Origin: Hermatobates lingyangjiaoensis
Taxonomy: Eukaryota > Arthropoda > Insecta > Hemiptera > Hermatobatidae
Direction: 5' to 3'
NCBI GenBank assembly: GCA_026182355.1
Contig: JAPFBL010001617.1
Location: 6,821,001 to 6,885,000, forward strand
Length of the DNA: 64,000 nt
Shown one piece after another: positions 22,186 to 34,912 of the stretch; the first letter of the stretch is position 1, and every line of letters begins with the position of its first letter. The translations under genes were made by a program, and so were the position numbers. The notes under the pieces were generated by a model. The model was not told the origin of the DNA. It saw nothing but the letters and a program-made list of their open reading frames with translations, and did not search any database.

Positions 22186-23940
22186 TGATCTTAATTACTT
22201 TACATCATAAAGTCACCTGTATGTTTAAATTTTACTATTTATAACAAATATTGATATTTCTGGAAGCTTCTATAAAATAATTAGATAAATATTTTAACAT
22301 TTGACGGGAAGCATAATGGTCTTTTTTTCGAATTTTAAAGTGATTACTGTTTTTTCTGCTCATAAAAGATAAAAACTTTATTTTACATATTTAGGAATAG
22401 AATTATAAATAACTAATGAAATTTAAATTGATGCTCATATAGAAAATATGAAATTTCAGTCTTTAATTTAAGGTTGCATTTACTTTTTGTTGTTTTTTTA
22501 ATTTCATTAGGTTTTAATATTTTTTTAGTACTCCCTAAGAGAAAAGATTACTATCCTCTTGAGGAAAATTATAAAAATATTCCTTCGAAAACTTTCCTGA
22601 ATATGATAAAATTATAAATAAACTTGTTTTAAAATGTTATTTTGTTAAATTTTTGATTAATTTTTCTATGAAATTTTCTATGTTAATTTTTTTTCTGTTA
22701 AATGGATAATTAACTATTCTGTTAAACGTTTAAGTAATTATTCCATTACAATTTCTGCAGTAATCATTCTTTTACCAATCAAATTCACTTTTTTTTAAAA
22801 CAAACTCACCTGTTTAGAAGTTTTTGGAAATCAGTTACATCTTTAAGTATATTTTATTTGGAATAAAATTTTGCAGACTAATTCGTTTTTGTATTTTGTT
22901 ACAAAAAAATGTAAAATCCATATTTTTACAATTATTTCAAAATATACTCGTATTTAAATTTGTGCATAAAAAATGCATATATGCATGATTAATTTTTTTT
23001 TTAATTAGGAACACTGAAAGTATATTTGCGACATTCATGTGATTTACCAATTTTTTTACCAAATTTTGTAGTTATGTTTGTTAAAGATAATCTACTCTTA
23101 CATCACATAATCTATGGTGTTTCTCCCGTTGCAGCAGCTCATAATTTGATTTTAAAGTTCATATAACAATTATTAGAATTTATTGTTTGGCTTTAGGAAA
23201 CATTTTATCTGTGCAGTTCATCATTAGGAATATGGCAGTAAAAAAATAATGCGTCTGACGTACAAAATCAAGTATTTTTTGTGCATATGAGCACTTGAGT
23301 TGTGGGGAATCTACTAAACTTCATATGAATTATCATCCTTCAATGTCTCGAGCTATCTCTAAAGAAAGTTACAGAATATATTTGAAGTTACTGCTGACTC
23401 TGAATTAGTTCGTACCATACTATTACTCGATGTTAAATGGCGTGCTCTCACGGTCGGCACTTGATATTCGTTTGTTACAGACTTTGCCGTGTTGCTTTGC
23501 CTACATGGTGAAACAGCAGTCTACATCGCCCCCTGTATGACTGAGAAATGTAATTAAACTCGAAATAATTTCTGCCTATTCTACTTATAGTATTTGTTCA
23601 AAGTAACGTAGACATTCTTTTATTAGACACAAGCCAAACAGTTTTATAAGGATTTTTATATTGTTAAAAATATCTTTAAATATTCTCAATGAGTTCATTT
23701 GATTAGTAAAAATTATAAAATATTTCTAACTATTGAATATAATATGGACGTACACGTGTTTGCATCGTTCTTTACTTGGTCATATTAATTTGGTTTAATA
23801 ATGGTAAAATAGTTATAAATATGTGTAATAAATAATTTTTAAGTTTGTAATGTAAGTATAGTATGATGTTATAAATGTGTATGTATTTTTTGGGCCAATA
23901 AAAAAAATATATAAAAATAATATGTATTAATAAATTAAAT
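22186..23940. other. No gene recognised
   Basis: Very AT-rich; only short random frames. The short block 23440-23550 is less AT-rich but has no coding signature. Confidence 0.5.
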
Positions 23941-23944
23941 CAAT

Positions 23945-24120
23945 TTAAAGGATGATTTAATGCATACAAGTGTTAATTTTTAATTTAGAATACCCTGAAT
24001 CCATTTTTGACTATGCCTGCCTGCGTTTGGTTGGGTGGGTGTTGATCGAAAATTTTTCTTACACTGTGCAAGTTTTAAAGATTTCAATGATATTTGACAG
24101 TTAGAGTTCTTACAGTGGTA
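23945..24120 (+). repeat. Old A-part copy
   Basis: 'tgaatccatttttgactatg' followed by a 'ttgggtgggtgttg' core resembles the A 5' third. Confidence 0.4.
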
Positions 24121-24489
24121 AATAACCAGATTGTTTCTGGGTACTATTGAAGAATGGAAAATGTACTTTGTTGTACCTTTTAAAAATAATTTTAATATAC
24201 TTTTCTGGTGATTCCAGAAGACTTAAGTTTGCTCTAAATATTGTCGCAATATACCTTTAGCATTATAACAATTTAATTGAATTTTGAATTTTGGAAAATA
24301 GATATTACAAAAAAGGGTAATTATTGCGTTTCAAGTGTGCTCACCTGATATATGACCATATTGTACTATGACAGGTATTTCATTAAAATGAGGAGTATGT
24401 AATTTCATCTGCACATTACACAATGAATTTGACCAATGGGGATGACGTTGAGCCCCGTAATGTACCGTATGAGTGGTCTTCTCTTAAAA

Positions 24490-24660
24490 AAAAAAGTTGT
24501 TGCTGTGAGGGAGTTGGAAGGTGACTGGGGATGAATGGGCGATGGCAGGATGTGGTGGCGACCGGCAGGTGGAGGCAGGTAGCACGTGTGGTCTCCAGAT
24601 GCGGCCACCACCTGCTCGCCGCTCGCCTCTTCAGACACCGTCTTCACCTGTCCACCCTCA
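24490..24660. other. GC-rich island, identity unknown
   Basis: About 170 bp with much higher G+C than its surroundings, open on both strands (minus to about 24405, plus from about 24586). The minus-strand frame is rich in Pro, Ser and His. Possible splice signals exist, but nothing decides between an exon and chance. I do not recognise the product. Confidence 0.3.
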
Positions 24661-24709
24661 GTCTTAGATCTTTATGGTAAACAAATGTCCAAGTCTTGGC
24701 CTAGTAGAG

Positions 24710-24756
24710 TTCTAAGTCCACTTGGACTTAGAAATCTGTTCTACGTAGAACAGATT
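24710..24756. repeat. Two adjoining 24-bp palindromes
   Basis: 24733-24756 is a perfect self-complementary 24-mer centred on TACGTA. 24710-24733 is a second 24-bp palindrome, perfect except for its two central bases, centred on CACTTG. They share one base. No other copy was noticed in the window. Confidence 0.9.
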
Positions 24757-24954
24757 CATGTTTCTTCTCTATAGTGATTTAACCTTTTTATCTTCTATAC
24801 AGATAAAAACTCTGTGAAACCCTTGATATCAACTCTCCTCACATAAGAAGTTTAGCCGAATTATTCCTTACTTTTATTTATTTTTTATTTTCTTATTAAC
24901 TGAGTAAAAAAACTAAAATACTGAAACAGGGAAAAAGGGAAAAGTCCACTTGTG

Positions 24955-25170
24955 TTGGAAGTGAAGTATCGTGATAATGAAAAAATACTGTTTAATTTTG
25001 TGTTAAATTTTGTAATCCTGTAGATTTGCACGTTTTGAAGTCCCGTCAGTCCATATTTAATATTTTTAGGGTGATGTCATGTATCTGTTTGGGGGAGGGG
25101 TGTACGTGGTTACATTTTCTAACTTTATTGGTCACACCGTTTAACAAAGATAATGAAATTCGTCGGATTT
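24955..25170 (+). repeat. Old A-part copy
   Basis: 'gaagtatcgtgataatgaa', 'tttgcacgttttgaagtccc' and a 'gggggaggggtg' core follow the A order. Confidence 0.45.
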
Positions 25171-25181
25171 ATAGTCTATTG

Positions 25182-26081
25182 CAGCGGTCGCCAATCTGTG
25201 GTCCGCAAAGAAAAGGGACCATTATTAAATATGGCCCTTTCTTTTATATTGCATGATCATAAAAAAAGGCAAAAATTAACGAAACTTATCATAGATTTAA
25301 CATTTTAAAGCTCCTTTTATTATTATATATTTGAAGTCGAAGCCTGTACGTCTTAGGTGTTCACGCTCTAATGTCAAAGTTGTGGATTAGTGCAGAGTTG
25401 TAGCTTCTGACTGGAAAAACGCGGAGTTCATGGCAACACTGCTCCAGGAGTCTGACACAGTCAGCGTTGCCTGTCTCTCGACTTGAAGAGAGACACCTTC
25501 GCTCCGCATCTTGTTTTTTGCAATTATATTAATATGGGAGCTAGCTTTTTACATGTTTTTGTACAAATTTCACTTTTTTGAAAATATATTAAAAATCATA
25601 AAGTGATCTAGTAAAATTGAAGAATTATTATTTGGCAACGCTGGACGCCGTAGTTTCTTGACATTGCATTACCAGTTTATTGTTCCCTTTTTGCTAGTTT
25701 ATTATATACATATTTATGATATATTACATTGGTAGTGATAGAATTGAAGATAGTGATTTTGAGTTCCTTTTTTGGGGTATGAAAATTGTTAATAAAGACA
25801 TATTAACATTAATAACGTTAATAAATAATCATTCGAGAGTAAAACACCATTAATACCTGCAAACATTTTGTTGTTGGGTCTCGTCGAGTGTCTGTATAAT
25901 TTATTAGTGGAGCTTACCAAATCCGATATGATTCAGACTACGTGAAATTTAGATTTGTTCAAAGCTACCTGAAAACATTTACAGTACCTTTTTTATTTTC
26001 AAATCCATATAGTGGTTTGCCAAATAATAAAAAATGATACCATTTAGTGGTCAAAGAAATTCTAAAGATTGGGGACCGCTG
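25182..26081. mobile_element. hAT-like non-autonomous element, about 0.9 kb
   Basis: The left end 'cagcggtcgccaatct' and right end 'agattggggaccgctg' are inverted repeats of 16 bp with one mismatch. Their CAGnGGTCnCCAA start is typical of hAT (Charlie-type) elements. I could not find matching 8-bp flanking duplications, so the exact ends may be mutated or the flanks rearranged. No transposase motif was recognised inside. A GC-richer stretch lies at 25370-25510. Confidence 0.65.
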
Positions 26082-26734
26082 CACTAGAATATGCTCTGGT
26101 AGAAAAATAAGTTTACTCTTGTCTGAACTTTTTGAACCTGCTTAATCTAAAACTGAAACCAAAAAAGATCTATCTTCTATTCGTTTCAAGAAATAAAAGT
26201 TATGATTCCTCTAATTTTAAACATTTAGTCAAACTTAAACTATACTAAATGCCATGACCTCAGGAGAAATCGTGACTGATGTTGATAATTTGAAAGTTTA
26301 GTTTGCTGTCACGTTACAGGTGACAGTGTTTGAAAAAAATTTCGAATTTTACACTCAATTAGTCATTGCTTAAGAAATAAACTGTATGTTGGACATTATT
26401 AAAAATGGGAAACGTATTTATTAGATATTTTATCATAACAAAAAACTATTTTGTTATGCTTACCGGAAAGGTGAGAAAGAAATAGTTTGTGGTAATCATA
26501 GAAATATGAAATGTTTATACATAATGTTAGGATACAAAAAAAAATCATTAATTTTGAGTATTAAGAAGTACCAAAAATACCAACTCCTCCTTCAATTTGC
26601 GCATACTTCTGGGATTTACTTACCTTTATTAAACAACTAATTGGCGTACCGGCATTACCTGAATAAGTAAATAAAATTAACTTTAATTTAATAGAATCAA
26701 AGAATAATTTAAATTTACAAATGGTATTTTTAGA

Positions 26735-26900
26735 AAAATGAGCTACACTTTTCTCTCCCATAATAACACTAAAGGTCAAAGCCTGCAAGTGTGGGTGTTG
26801 AAACAAACTTGCGAACATTACTTGAGCCCTGAGCCTTCACTCCACGGCTGCTGGGAACTGCATGATCGCCCACAAAGTCATAACAGAGAAATTGAATATT
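26735..26900 (+). pseudogene. Possible Helitron helicase fragment
   Basis: 'SHNNTKGQSLQVWVL' resembles the 'INKAQGQSLQVCGL' motif near the C-terminus of Helitron Pif1-type helicases. The following 'LHGCWELHDRPQS' sits where 'LYVGCSRVG' is expected. Short and decayed; the rest of the helicase is not seen. Assignment is tentative. Confidence 0.35.
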
Positions 26901-27310
26901 CCCAGCAGTACCCTGTAAACTCCTCTTTCGAGAATATATCACTGTAAAATAAGTGGTTAATTTCTTTATAAAAAAATAATCTTTTTGAGTAGGTAGCTAT
27001 TCTATGATTGGCCATAAGTAAGATGATTATGTCACTAACATAGGTTAAAAATAAACTGAATGTTCTAAATTTGAACCAGGTACTATTAAAATAATTGTTA
27101 ATGATATCCTTTTATTTGCAAAGCAGAACTTGTTTAAATGAACCTTAATAGGTCATATAATGTTTGAAATCATAGTGTAAGCCGTTCTGGGTTGGATCAG
27201 TAATTTATCATTTGATCCAATCTGACGCCAAAGGATAAAGAACCCCATAAGGATTTCTGAAAACGATCTATTTAAAAAAGGCCTTTCAGTTAATAACTCT
27301 CCTTTGAATT

Positions 27311-28418
27311 TACTTTTTACTTTACTATAAGTAAAGTATAGTGATCGTGAAAAAATTCGATCTCGAGATTTTGACGGAATTGCATGTTTTGAGGTCCCAG
27401 AAGTCGTTTTATGAAGTTTTTTCAATGATGTCTGTGTGTGTGTGGGTGGGTGGGTGAGTGTGTTAGCATTGCTTGTTACCACGCTACGGTCCAGAATCTT
27501 TGATGGATCAAGTTGATATTTTACACAAAAATGGGCCCCATAGGGAAGAAGATCCCTATTGTTTGGGAAGAATTATGCATGATGGGAAAGTCACTTTTTT
27601 TGCCAAAAACCGTTTTTTAGAAAACATTTTTTTCTCCTAACCTGATAACCCTAGAGTTTTGAAATTTTGACATTATCTTTGAGGTTACAAATAGAACAAA
27701 CGAAAAATATATTCAGAATTTTGAAACAACGGGAAATATTTTTTTTTCAATAAAACTGTAAAAATTTTGACTTATAATTCAATCTCAAACCTTGTGAGAG
27801 CAATACAAGCCATACTGTTTGACAGATCAAAATGAAACTATGCCTAACAATAGAACATTATATGGAGAATGAGTTGAGATATTTTTTTTCAAAATTACAT
27901 TCGCTAAAGGGGCGTTACAGTACGATTTCTGTTTTCAGAAAATGTTTTTTTGACGCTAAACGGCTCATTAAAAAATAATTAAAATTTGACCAAAAATGGA
28001 ACGAAAAATTATCAAAAAAAAAAAAAAAATCATGAAGTTTCAATTACGGGAAAGAGCAGTAACGCTATAAAAACTGTTTGTTTATCCTAGACTAAGAGAT
28101 CACCTGCTATACTTGTCAAATTTTTTATATTTTTTACAATGTTTACATTGACTTAGAAATTTTTTGAGTAAATCCACTGAGATAAAATTGATGTTTATAA
28201 TGGAAAAATTAAAATAATGGTGTGATACACAAAAATAAACTTATATATTGAGAAGTCTATCAATCACTATCTGTACTACCTCAGGAATGAAAGACTAATA
28301 AACATCTCCCATTTAGACGATTATATTATGCTTAAAGGATACATTATATATTATATACTCAAGAAGTTTGATATTAAGTTTACTTATAGTAAGTGTGTAG
28401 GCCACTCCAGATTTTTTA
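27311..28418 (+). mobile_element. A/B family element, internally deleted
   Basis: Starts with the exact 16-bp 5' repeat CTTTACTATAAGTAAA (27320-27335). The A part runs to about 28115, with a long TG/GGTG core at 27430-27465, 'gaagaattatgcatgatggg', 'ggggcgttacagtacg' and 'tgtttatcctagactaag'. The B part is represented only by its last 220 bp (from about 28200), ending 'gtaggccactccagat'. The A part is highly similar to the 19 kb and 48 kb copies, suggesting recent activity. Confidence 0.85.
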
Positions 28419-29389
28419 GTAGTGTCATCAAAATTTCATAGAAATTTATGGAAATATATGGACACGATTGATGGTTTATAAATCTCAATCAGTCCATTTT
28501 GTTCCGTATATTCATTTAATAGTTCAGACAACTTTTAAAAGAAATAGGTTTAGAAATTACTTTTATTAATTTATATTACGACTAATTAATTTAATTTATA
28601 TTGATAATATATTTGCTGTTTTTAAAGAAATAGTTTAATTCATTTCTTTGTATGTTTGATTATTATTTATAAAAGAAATACTGATAGAAGGGGACTCATT
28701 TTAAAATGAGATAATTTAGATGGCATTTGATTTGTGCACCGGTAGAGCTAAGTCATTCTAAAAAGGCGGCATTACACTCCTTGTTTAGTCCTCCGCGTCC
28801 TTCCTGGAAGCTTTCAAACTGTTTTACGAGTAACCTCTCTATAGATTGTTGTGTTCACTAGTTAATTCTTTTAATAATACTTCAAATAGTAAGTACAAAT
28901 TCCTTTTTAACTTATTTTTGTAAACTTAATGATTTCCTAATTAGTTTAATGCTAAATATTATTACTTTCATAATTAGTAATTAAAACGATTTCACAAACT
29001 AGATAAACTAAACCAGCAGAAACAATACACATAAAAGATTTCACAAAAACTTACTCTTATATTTCGACTGTTTCGTATAAAGATGTAATTTGCTACGATG
29101 AAAAGCGACTTTCATGTGTGTTGTTTCTCTGGAATTATTTTCATAAAAATATATCAAAATAATTAATTAGTTCCTAAATAATTACTACTAAACATTTAAT
29201 AAATATAATAAAGCATTGAGTAGATTTATTTTTAGTTAATTTATGTTATTTTAAACCTCATTCACTAAATTAGTTATAGCGAAAACGATTAAAAATACTT
29301 AACAATAGATTATTTAAATTTATTACCCTATATTTATCAAATTAAGGGTTTGTTCGTCTGTGTTTCCTATTGCTTTTGAGAAATGTTGT

Positions 29390-30402
29390 AATCAATTTGA
29401 AATTTTGAAATGATTTAATGACATAATGTGAGATGTAAGAAGAATAAAATTATATGTAAAAAATGAATGCTAATCAAACATATAATTTCTGATGTTTCCA
29501 TTTACACAACTTCTAAATTATATTGAAAAGCCGACTTTGAATTTGATTTGAGTATGCAAAACTGGCTAATCACTGATATATTTTTTCTCAATATATATTT
29601 ACAGCAACGTTATAACCGAATATAGCACAAAGGAAAAAGTTACTTATATTATGTTTGGTGTGAAAAGCTACTGGTTGTTGACTTTTTTCTGTTTATGAAT
29701 CTTATGATCTTTGAGTAATATTGAACTAAGAGGAATGAACTCCTTAGTTTTATATTACCAAAGAGATACTAATTTTAAACTGATTCTAAGGTAATTCGAT
29801 GGCAGTCATTTTTCAGAATCAGGTCCTCAGCTAAATATGACTACCTAATGACTTCACGGTACACAATATCTCAGACAATGCAAAGCCGGAAGACCATACG
29901 ACCACGAATGTGACTCCTTCCATATTCGTGAAGGACGTCCTGACAGACTGACGTCCCATCCCCGTCCTTATGATTACTGACCTTAACAAGAAATGCAGGA
30001 TGAGAATATAGCAGTAGTGGGCCTCTGGTCTAGGGCTGCTAATTACGACGTTCACTGATGTGCATGGAATATTCGTTGGCCGCTGGAGATCCATTGCCTT
30101 TAGAAACAAAAGTCATTTTCGTCTGTAAGAGATTATTTCGTAACACAATATCGTCACTTTGACTTTACAAAAGTCTTATTACCGCTGTGCTAATATATAT
30201 GATATTATATGCATCAATTGTGTAATATACGGTATTGATAAGAGAATCAATCACTATCTGTACTACCTCCAGGAATGAAAGAGTAATAAACATCTCCCAT
30301 TTAGACATATATATTATGTCTACATACTACATTATCTACCCAAGAGGTTTGACATTATACTTACTTATAGCAATGTTGAGTGTAGGCCACTCCACATTTT
30401 TA
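29390..30402 (+). mobile_element. B part of the A/B family, long copy
   Basis: Matches the minus-strand copy at 62.75-63.67 kb along its length: 'atgctaatcaaacatataat', the GC-richer centre (29830-30110), 'gtaagagattatttcgtaac', 'cactatctgtactacctcc', and the end 'gtaggccactcca'. The 92-codon minus-strand open frame over 29831-30109 is not preserved in the other copy, so it is unlikely to be a gene. Confidence 0.75.
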
Positions 30403-31029
30403 TATATACCTATGAGACAGTTTTGTATAATACAAACTAATTTTGTACACAAATATCAGGATAATACTAAATGTTAGAATAATAAATTCTATCGAATATG
30501 CAATCAAAAAATTTTAAAGATAAAATACCTAAATTTTTTTCTTATTAAAAGCAATGGTTTTTCTATTATGTCTGTCTCTTTTAGTAGAAAATATTTCTGG
30601 GTTTATTTGACCGTGATGTTGTGTGTTTGTTCCTTTAAAAGCTCTCTTGCGTGAAAATACCACTTTTCATGAGTGCTCTCAAAATTAATAAATGAGTTAC
30701 TGAGAGTTTGGCAGTTGTATACATTGCGGTAGCCGTATGGAGGAAACTAGGTCCCTCCACCAAACTTTTTCTCCTCTCCTTTATTTGGAATTTTACGACT
30801 GATTGATTACTAAGTTAAATTAGCTAAATATAATTGTTGATAAATAATAATTACTTTTAATGAAATAATTTGCTCAGTAGGTTAAAACTGAGTAATAATA
30901 ATTGTAATAGTAATAAAATGTTAATGCAATAATATTATTTGTAAATTCGTAATAAGAAGAATAATTGTAATAGTCTAATTTATAATAATGATAAGTATAA
31001 TTATAAGAGCATCTGATCTGCTGTTCAAT

Positions 31030-31230
31030 GACCTCTGGTTCAGTTAGATTCCACCGGGAGGGGTCAGAACCAGGGGAGAAACCGGTCAGCACTGTCTTGA
31101 GTAAGCTGCTCCCTCAGCTGTCGCCAAACACACTAACGGGGCCCGACCCTGGCAAAGCCACTCCGTTCAACTACCTGTTTGCCTTTGGGTCAACGATAGA
31201 GAGCCCATCTCCTATTGGTAAGGTTTGATT
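31030..31230 (+). other. GC-rich exon-like block, unrecognised
   Basis: About 200 bp near 57% G+C inside sequence near 30%. The plus frame is open for 66 codons, with words such as 'KLLPQLSP' and 'NYLFAFGSTIESPSPIG'. It lies between a plausible acceptor ('gacctctggttcag', ending near 31042) and a plausible donor ('ttg|gtaaggt', near 31219). The residue mix looks protein-like rather than low-complexity. I do not recognise the protein. It may be an internal exon of a host gene or a decayed transposon piece. Confidence 0.35.
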
Positions 31231-31384
31231 GCGAGAGGACCTGGATTAACTACTGTTTAGGGGACACATCTCAAATCAGATAATAGGTCAATTAAAGTAC
31301 AGATTTCATTATCAATAGCTGTATAAATAAATGCCTACTTTGTATATTGGTAGAATTACGGTTTTTCTTAGGTAACAAGGTGGC

Positions 31385-31595
31385 CCCTTGATTGTGCATA
31401 GTGGAGCCGCTGAATCGGGGGAAACATGTAAAAACGACTTGGACGAAGGAGGTTGTGGCATATTTATGGAGGTGTCTTTTGAAGGGCAGTTGAGAGTGGC
31501 TAGACGCCAGGACAGGTACCGACCTGCGTCATCCATTCCTCACCGACCTTCTACCACTAAAGAGTCAACTGTCACCAGCTACACTCAATAGCTTT
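31385..31595 (+). other. Second GC-richer block, unrecognised
   Basis: Open on the plus strand from about 31385 to 31591, preceded by an acceptor-like 'tttttcttag' (31362-31371). Lies 160 bp after the exon-like block. The acceptor and the open frame do not join cleanly because a TAA follows the AG in that frame. Product unknown. Confidence 0.25.
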
Positions 31596-31832
31596 CATTA
31601 GTTATACGATATCTACCAAAAACATTATGTTCATTATATTTGATTATGACTTTCTCAACTCATTCATAATAATAAATAAAACAGTATGAATTTTTATTGG
31701 TATATTATTTGACACCCATTGTGGTTATAGGTGAGCTACATTACTCCACTAATTTTAAAAATTAGTCTATATTAAATTCATGCGCACGACATTAAATTGA
31801 AAAATAGACTTTTACCTATCTCTGTGATCACT

Positions 31833-32625
31833 GTGAAGTAAAGTATAGTGATCGTGAAAAAATTCGATCTCGAGATTTTGACGGAATTACATATTTCCAA
31901 AAATTATTTTTGGAAGTTTTTGAAGATGTCTGTGTGTGTGTGCTTGGAGAGTGGGTGGGTGAATGTGTATCCAAAGTTTGTGGTCAGGCAACGTACAGAA
32001 TCGTTGATGGATCAAATTAATATTTTGCACAAAAATGGGTCTTCGTTTCATAGTGTAGATGTGCTGTATAGTTCGGGAAGAATTATGCATGATGGGAAAG
32101 TCACTTTTTTTGCCAAAAATGTATTCTTAGATAACATTTTCTTGTCGTAAATACTAATTCTATTGTTGAAATATTGGCATTATCATTAAACCTACAAAAC
32201 AACAAACGAAAAAATCCTCAGATTTTTAAAATAACAGGAAATTTTTTTTCAATAAAAATGTAAAAATGCATGTGACAGCGATACAAGCCATACCCGTTTG
32301 ACGGATTAAAATGAAATTGTACTTCAAAATAGAGCACTATCTTAGGAATTAGTTGAGATAATTTATTTCAGAATTACACTATCCAAAGAGGCGTTAGAAT
32401 ACATTTTCTGTTTTCAGGAAATGTTTTTTTGACCCCAAAATGAAACATTAAAAAACAATTAATTTTTTTCAGAAAATTGAGCAAAAAATTAGTAATTTAA
32501 AAAAAACTTCGTGAAATTTCAATTATCGCAAAGGGCAAAAGAGATAAGAGATTTTAAATTGAATATTCATCCTGGAGTAATGGATCTCCTCCTATACCCT
32601 TCGGATTTGTTTATATTTATTTACA
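31833..32625 (+). mobile_element. A part of the A/B family
   Basis: 'gaagtaaagtatagtgatcg', 'gaagaattatgcatgatggg', 'caagccata' and 'gaggcgtta' follow the A order, ending about 32620 with 'tgaatattcatcctgg'. The 100-codon open frame over its first third is the TG-rich core and is not preserved between copies. The first part of the 5' repeat is lost and no B part follows. Confidence 0.75.
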
Positions 32626-34495
32626 TTGTCTATATTGACTTAGAAAGTAAACGAAATCATGCTGGTGGACAATAATTTATATTTGTCCATTTTTTTAAAA
32701 ATGTAGTTTAAATTAGAAACCGATATGTAAACGTTGAGAAAGTCAAAAAAATAAAAAAAAACTCCTGCTTGGTTAATGTAAATTGGTGCAATGTGAACTT
32801 CCGGTGATCGATGGACCGGAATCGCAGGATTTCAAGGAGAATATTTCAAGGTAAGAGCAGGGAACATTGTTTCCAGTACGAGAGAAAAGATAAGCTAAGC
32901 ATAAAAACGTTGACTGCCTTTAACCGGTTACCCCAATGTTTCTTTTTTAGAAAATCTGTTAGAGAGAGAGTGAGAGAGAGTGATAGAGGGAAACAGACAG
33001 ACAATTTTCTACCGCCCGCTGTGTGATGGTCAATCAGTCGATTAAGACAAGATCCTTGGCCGTTTCCTCCCATCTTTAGCTCTTCCACTCTTCTTATTCC
33101 AATCGGTCATCTCCCTATCAACTTATTGTAAACCGATATTGTTACAATATATTAAATTTCTTACTAAGACATTTTTTTCAAACTGCATAAAGGACAAATT
33201 TGCATAATTGAAAAAATCTTTGCTCGACTTCACACAACTTTATATAACTAAACCTATAATCAAACTCATACTTACTTTACCTATTGTTTATAATGTATAT
33301 TGTATTGTGCATATATATGTATATTGTGCATATTATGGTAGAAATGCAATTCTTATTTTGGTATTTGAAATATTCCTAAAATATATGACCGGAGGCCGAT
33401 TCTTTCCATTAAAAAGATTTTAACATTATGCGACGAAGTTGAAATTTAGAGTATCTCGCTTTTGAAAGTGACAATTATTGTGGTTCAGATTTTATCTAAA
33501 TAAGAAGGATATTAATTTTGATAGGGGCTCATCTCCTTTTTTTGGCGTTATTCCCGTCCGTCATACTTCTTTTGAATGTGCAAAGCATTCATTTCATTTA
33601 GAGATACAATTAGGTCTCTTGAGAATTTACTCGTAGCAACTACAACAATTATCCTAATATTGCTAATATACTGTAGGTTAAGGCAGGAAAATATATTTAA
33701 TTTTTCATTTCTTTCAAAATAATTGTGTTTTAAAATTAAAACTAAAAATGATTTTTCATTACAACTTACCTTTTAAAATTAATTAAGTTTATTTGATCTC
33801 TTTTATCGCTAATATTTAATTTAAATCTTTTACTTTTTCGACCTGGAAATTAAACAAAATTTGTTTAAAAAAAACCTTATAATTTGTGTTCAATTTTGTA
33901 ATCGCGACCAGTATTCAATGTTTGGTCAGTGTAATTTTGACTTTAATACAGTAAAAAAAAAACTAGCACGATCATTAAGCCAAATATCATGTGTCCAGTT
34001 TTATTTATTTTGGTTTATTTGAAAAATAAAATTTCGTTAAACTAACTTTATTTAGGATCTCACCATTAAGGTTTTCTCAATTGACGTTTGATAAAGTTAA
34101 TGCTAGAAGAAGATTATTAGAACCTGGTACATATTGGATTCTGGAACCATATAGGAAAAGAACTTGAAGAAATGCTACTTTTTTCCAATCCATATGAATC
34201 AGAAATAGTAATATAGGTATTACAAATGATGTTCTCAAAATTTTCCAGGACCTTCATAGCAGAACACTGAGTTTACAAAATATTTTAAATAAGTTATCTT
34301 GGAAGAACGCACTCAAATAGCCAAAAAGAACAGCACCCAAAGTTTGAAGTACGATGGGTGATTTTCAGGGACGTAGCGTGTATATGCAGCTACCATATAT
34401 GAACCGCACTATTAAATTTGATTTGGTTAATGTAAGTTTCAGGTAGCTATATAGCTTGTGAAAGTCGTTCTCTCAATCTAACATTAAATTGATCC
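32626..34495. other. No gene recognised
   Basis: AT-rich with one interrupted GA run (32959-32995). No supported coding or RNA feature. Confidence 0.5.
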
Positions 34496-34499
34496 TGTG

Positions 34500-34912
34500 G
34501 CTTAGTAGCCAAGACTAGGAAACGGAGATAGATAAGTGTCAGACACCTGCTAGGTCGTCAGTTTAAGGACTTCCTTAGTGACCTGGGTCGTCCCCAGGGA
34601 AAGGGAAATGCCGTATTACCCGGGTAGGACCGCACCTCGAGGGTGGGTATCAGTTTCCAAAAACATTTACCAACAAGTGCTCCTTACCTACTGGCAGGGG
34701 TCGGGGGGTTAGCTCCCCCTTGTTGCTGTGCAGGCAACCACCCGAACGATTAACTGCCTCTCAAAGAATCGTTACTTGAAGTCTGTCTCTATGTTACCGA
34801 CAGTATATGAAAAACAGTTCCGATAGTACTCCTGACCGAAGTCTTACTGAACCTGTTATTGGAAGTAGGCAAGGGTCAGTGGCCCACAGGGATGGAGCTA
34901 GATGAACGACAT
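34500..34912 (+). mobile_element. GC-rich block, possible LINE 5' UTR and ORF1 start
   Basis: G+C-rich from about 34540 to 34740 ('ccgtattacccgggtagg', 'ggcaggggtcggggggttag'), then an ATG at 34807 opening about 33 codons that start 'MKNSSDSTPDRSLTEP' and end at a TGA near 34908. A GC-rich leader followed by a short Ser/Asp/Arg-rich N-terminus is typical of the 5' end of insect LINEs with an ORF1. I cannot name the family and no ORF2 follows. Confidence 0.35.

Noticed and set aside
29831..30109. 92-codon minus-strand open frame inside the B part
   Set aside because: The homologous region at 63.06-63.34 kb has stops and frame changes, so the frame is not conserved between copies.
31848..32150. 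100-codon plus-strand open frame over the A part
   Set aside because: It spans the TG microsatellite core, and the equivalent region in the 27, 19 and 48 kb copies is not open in the same frame.
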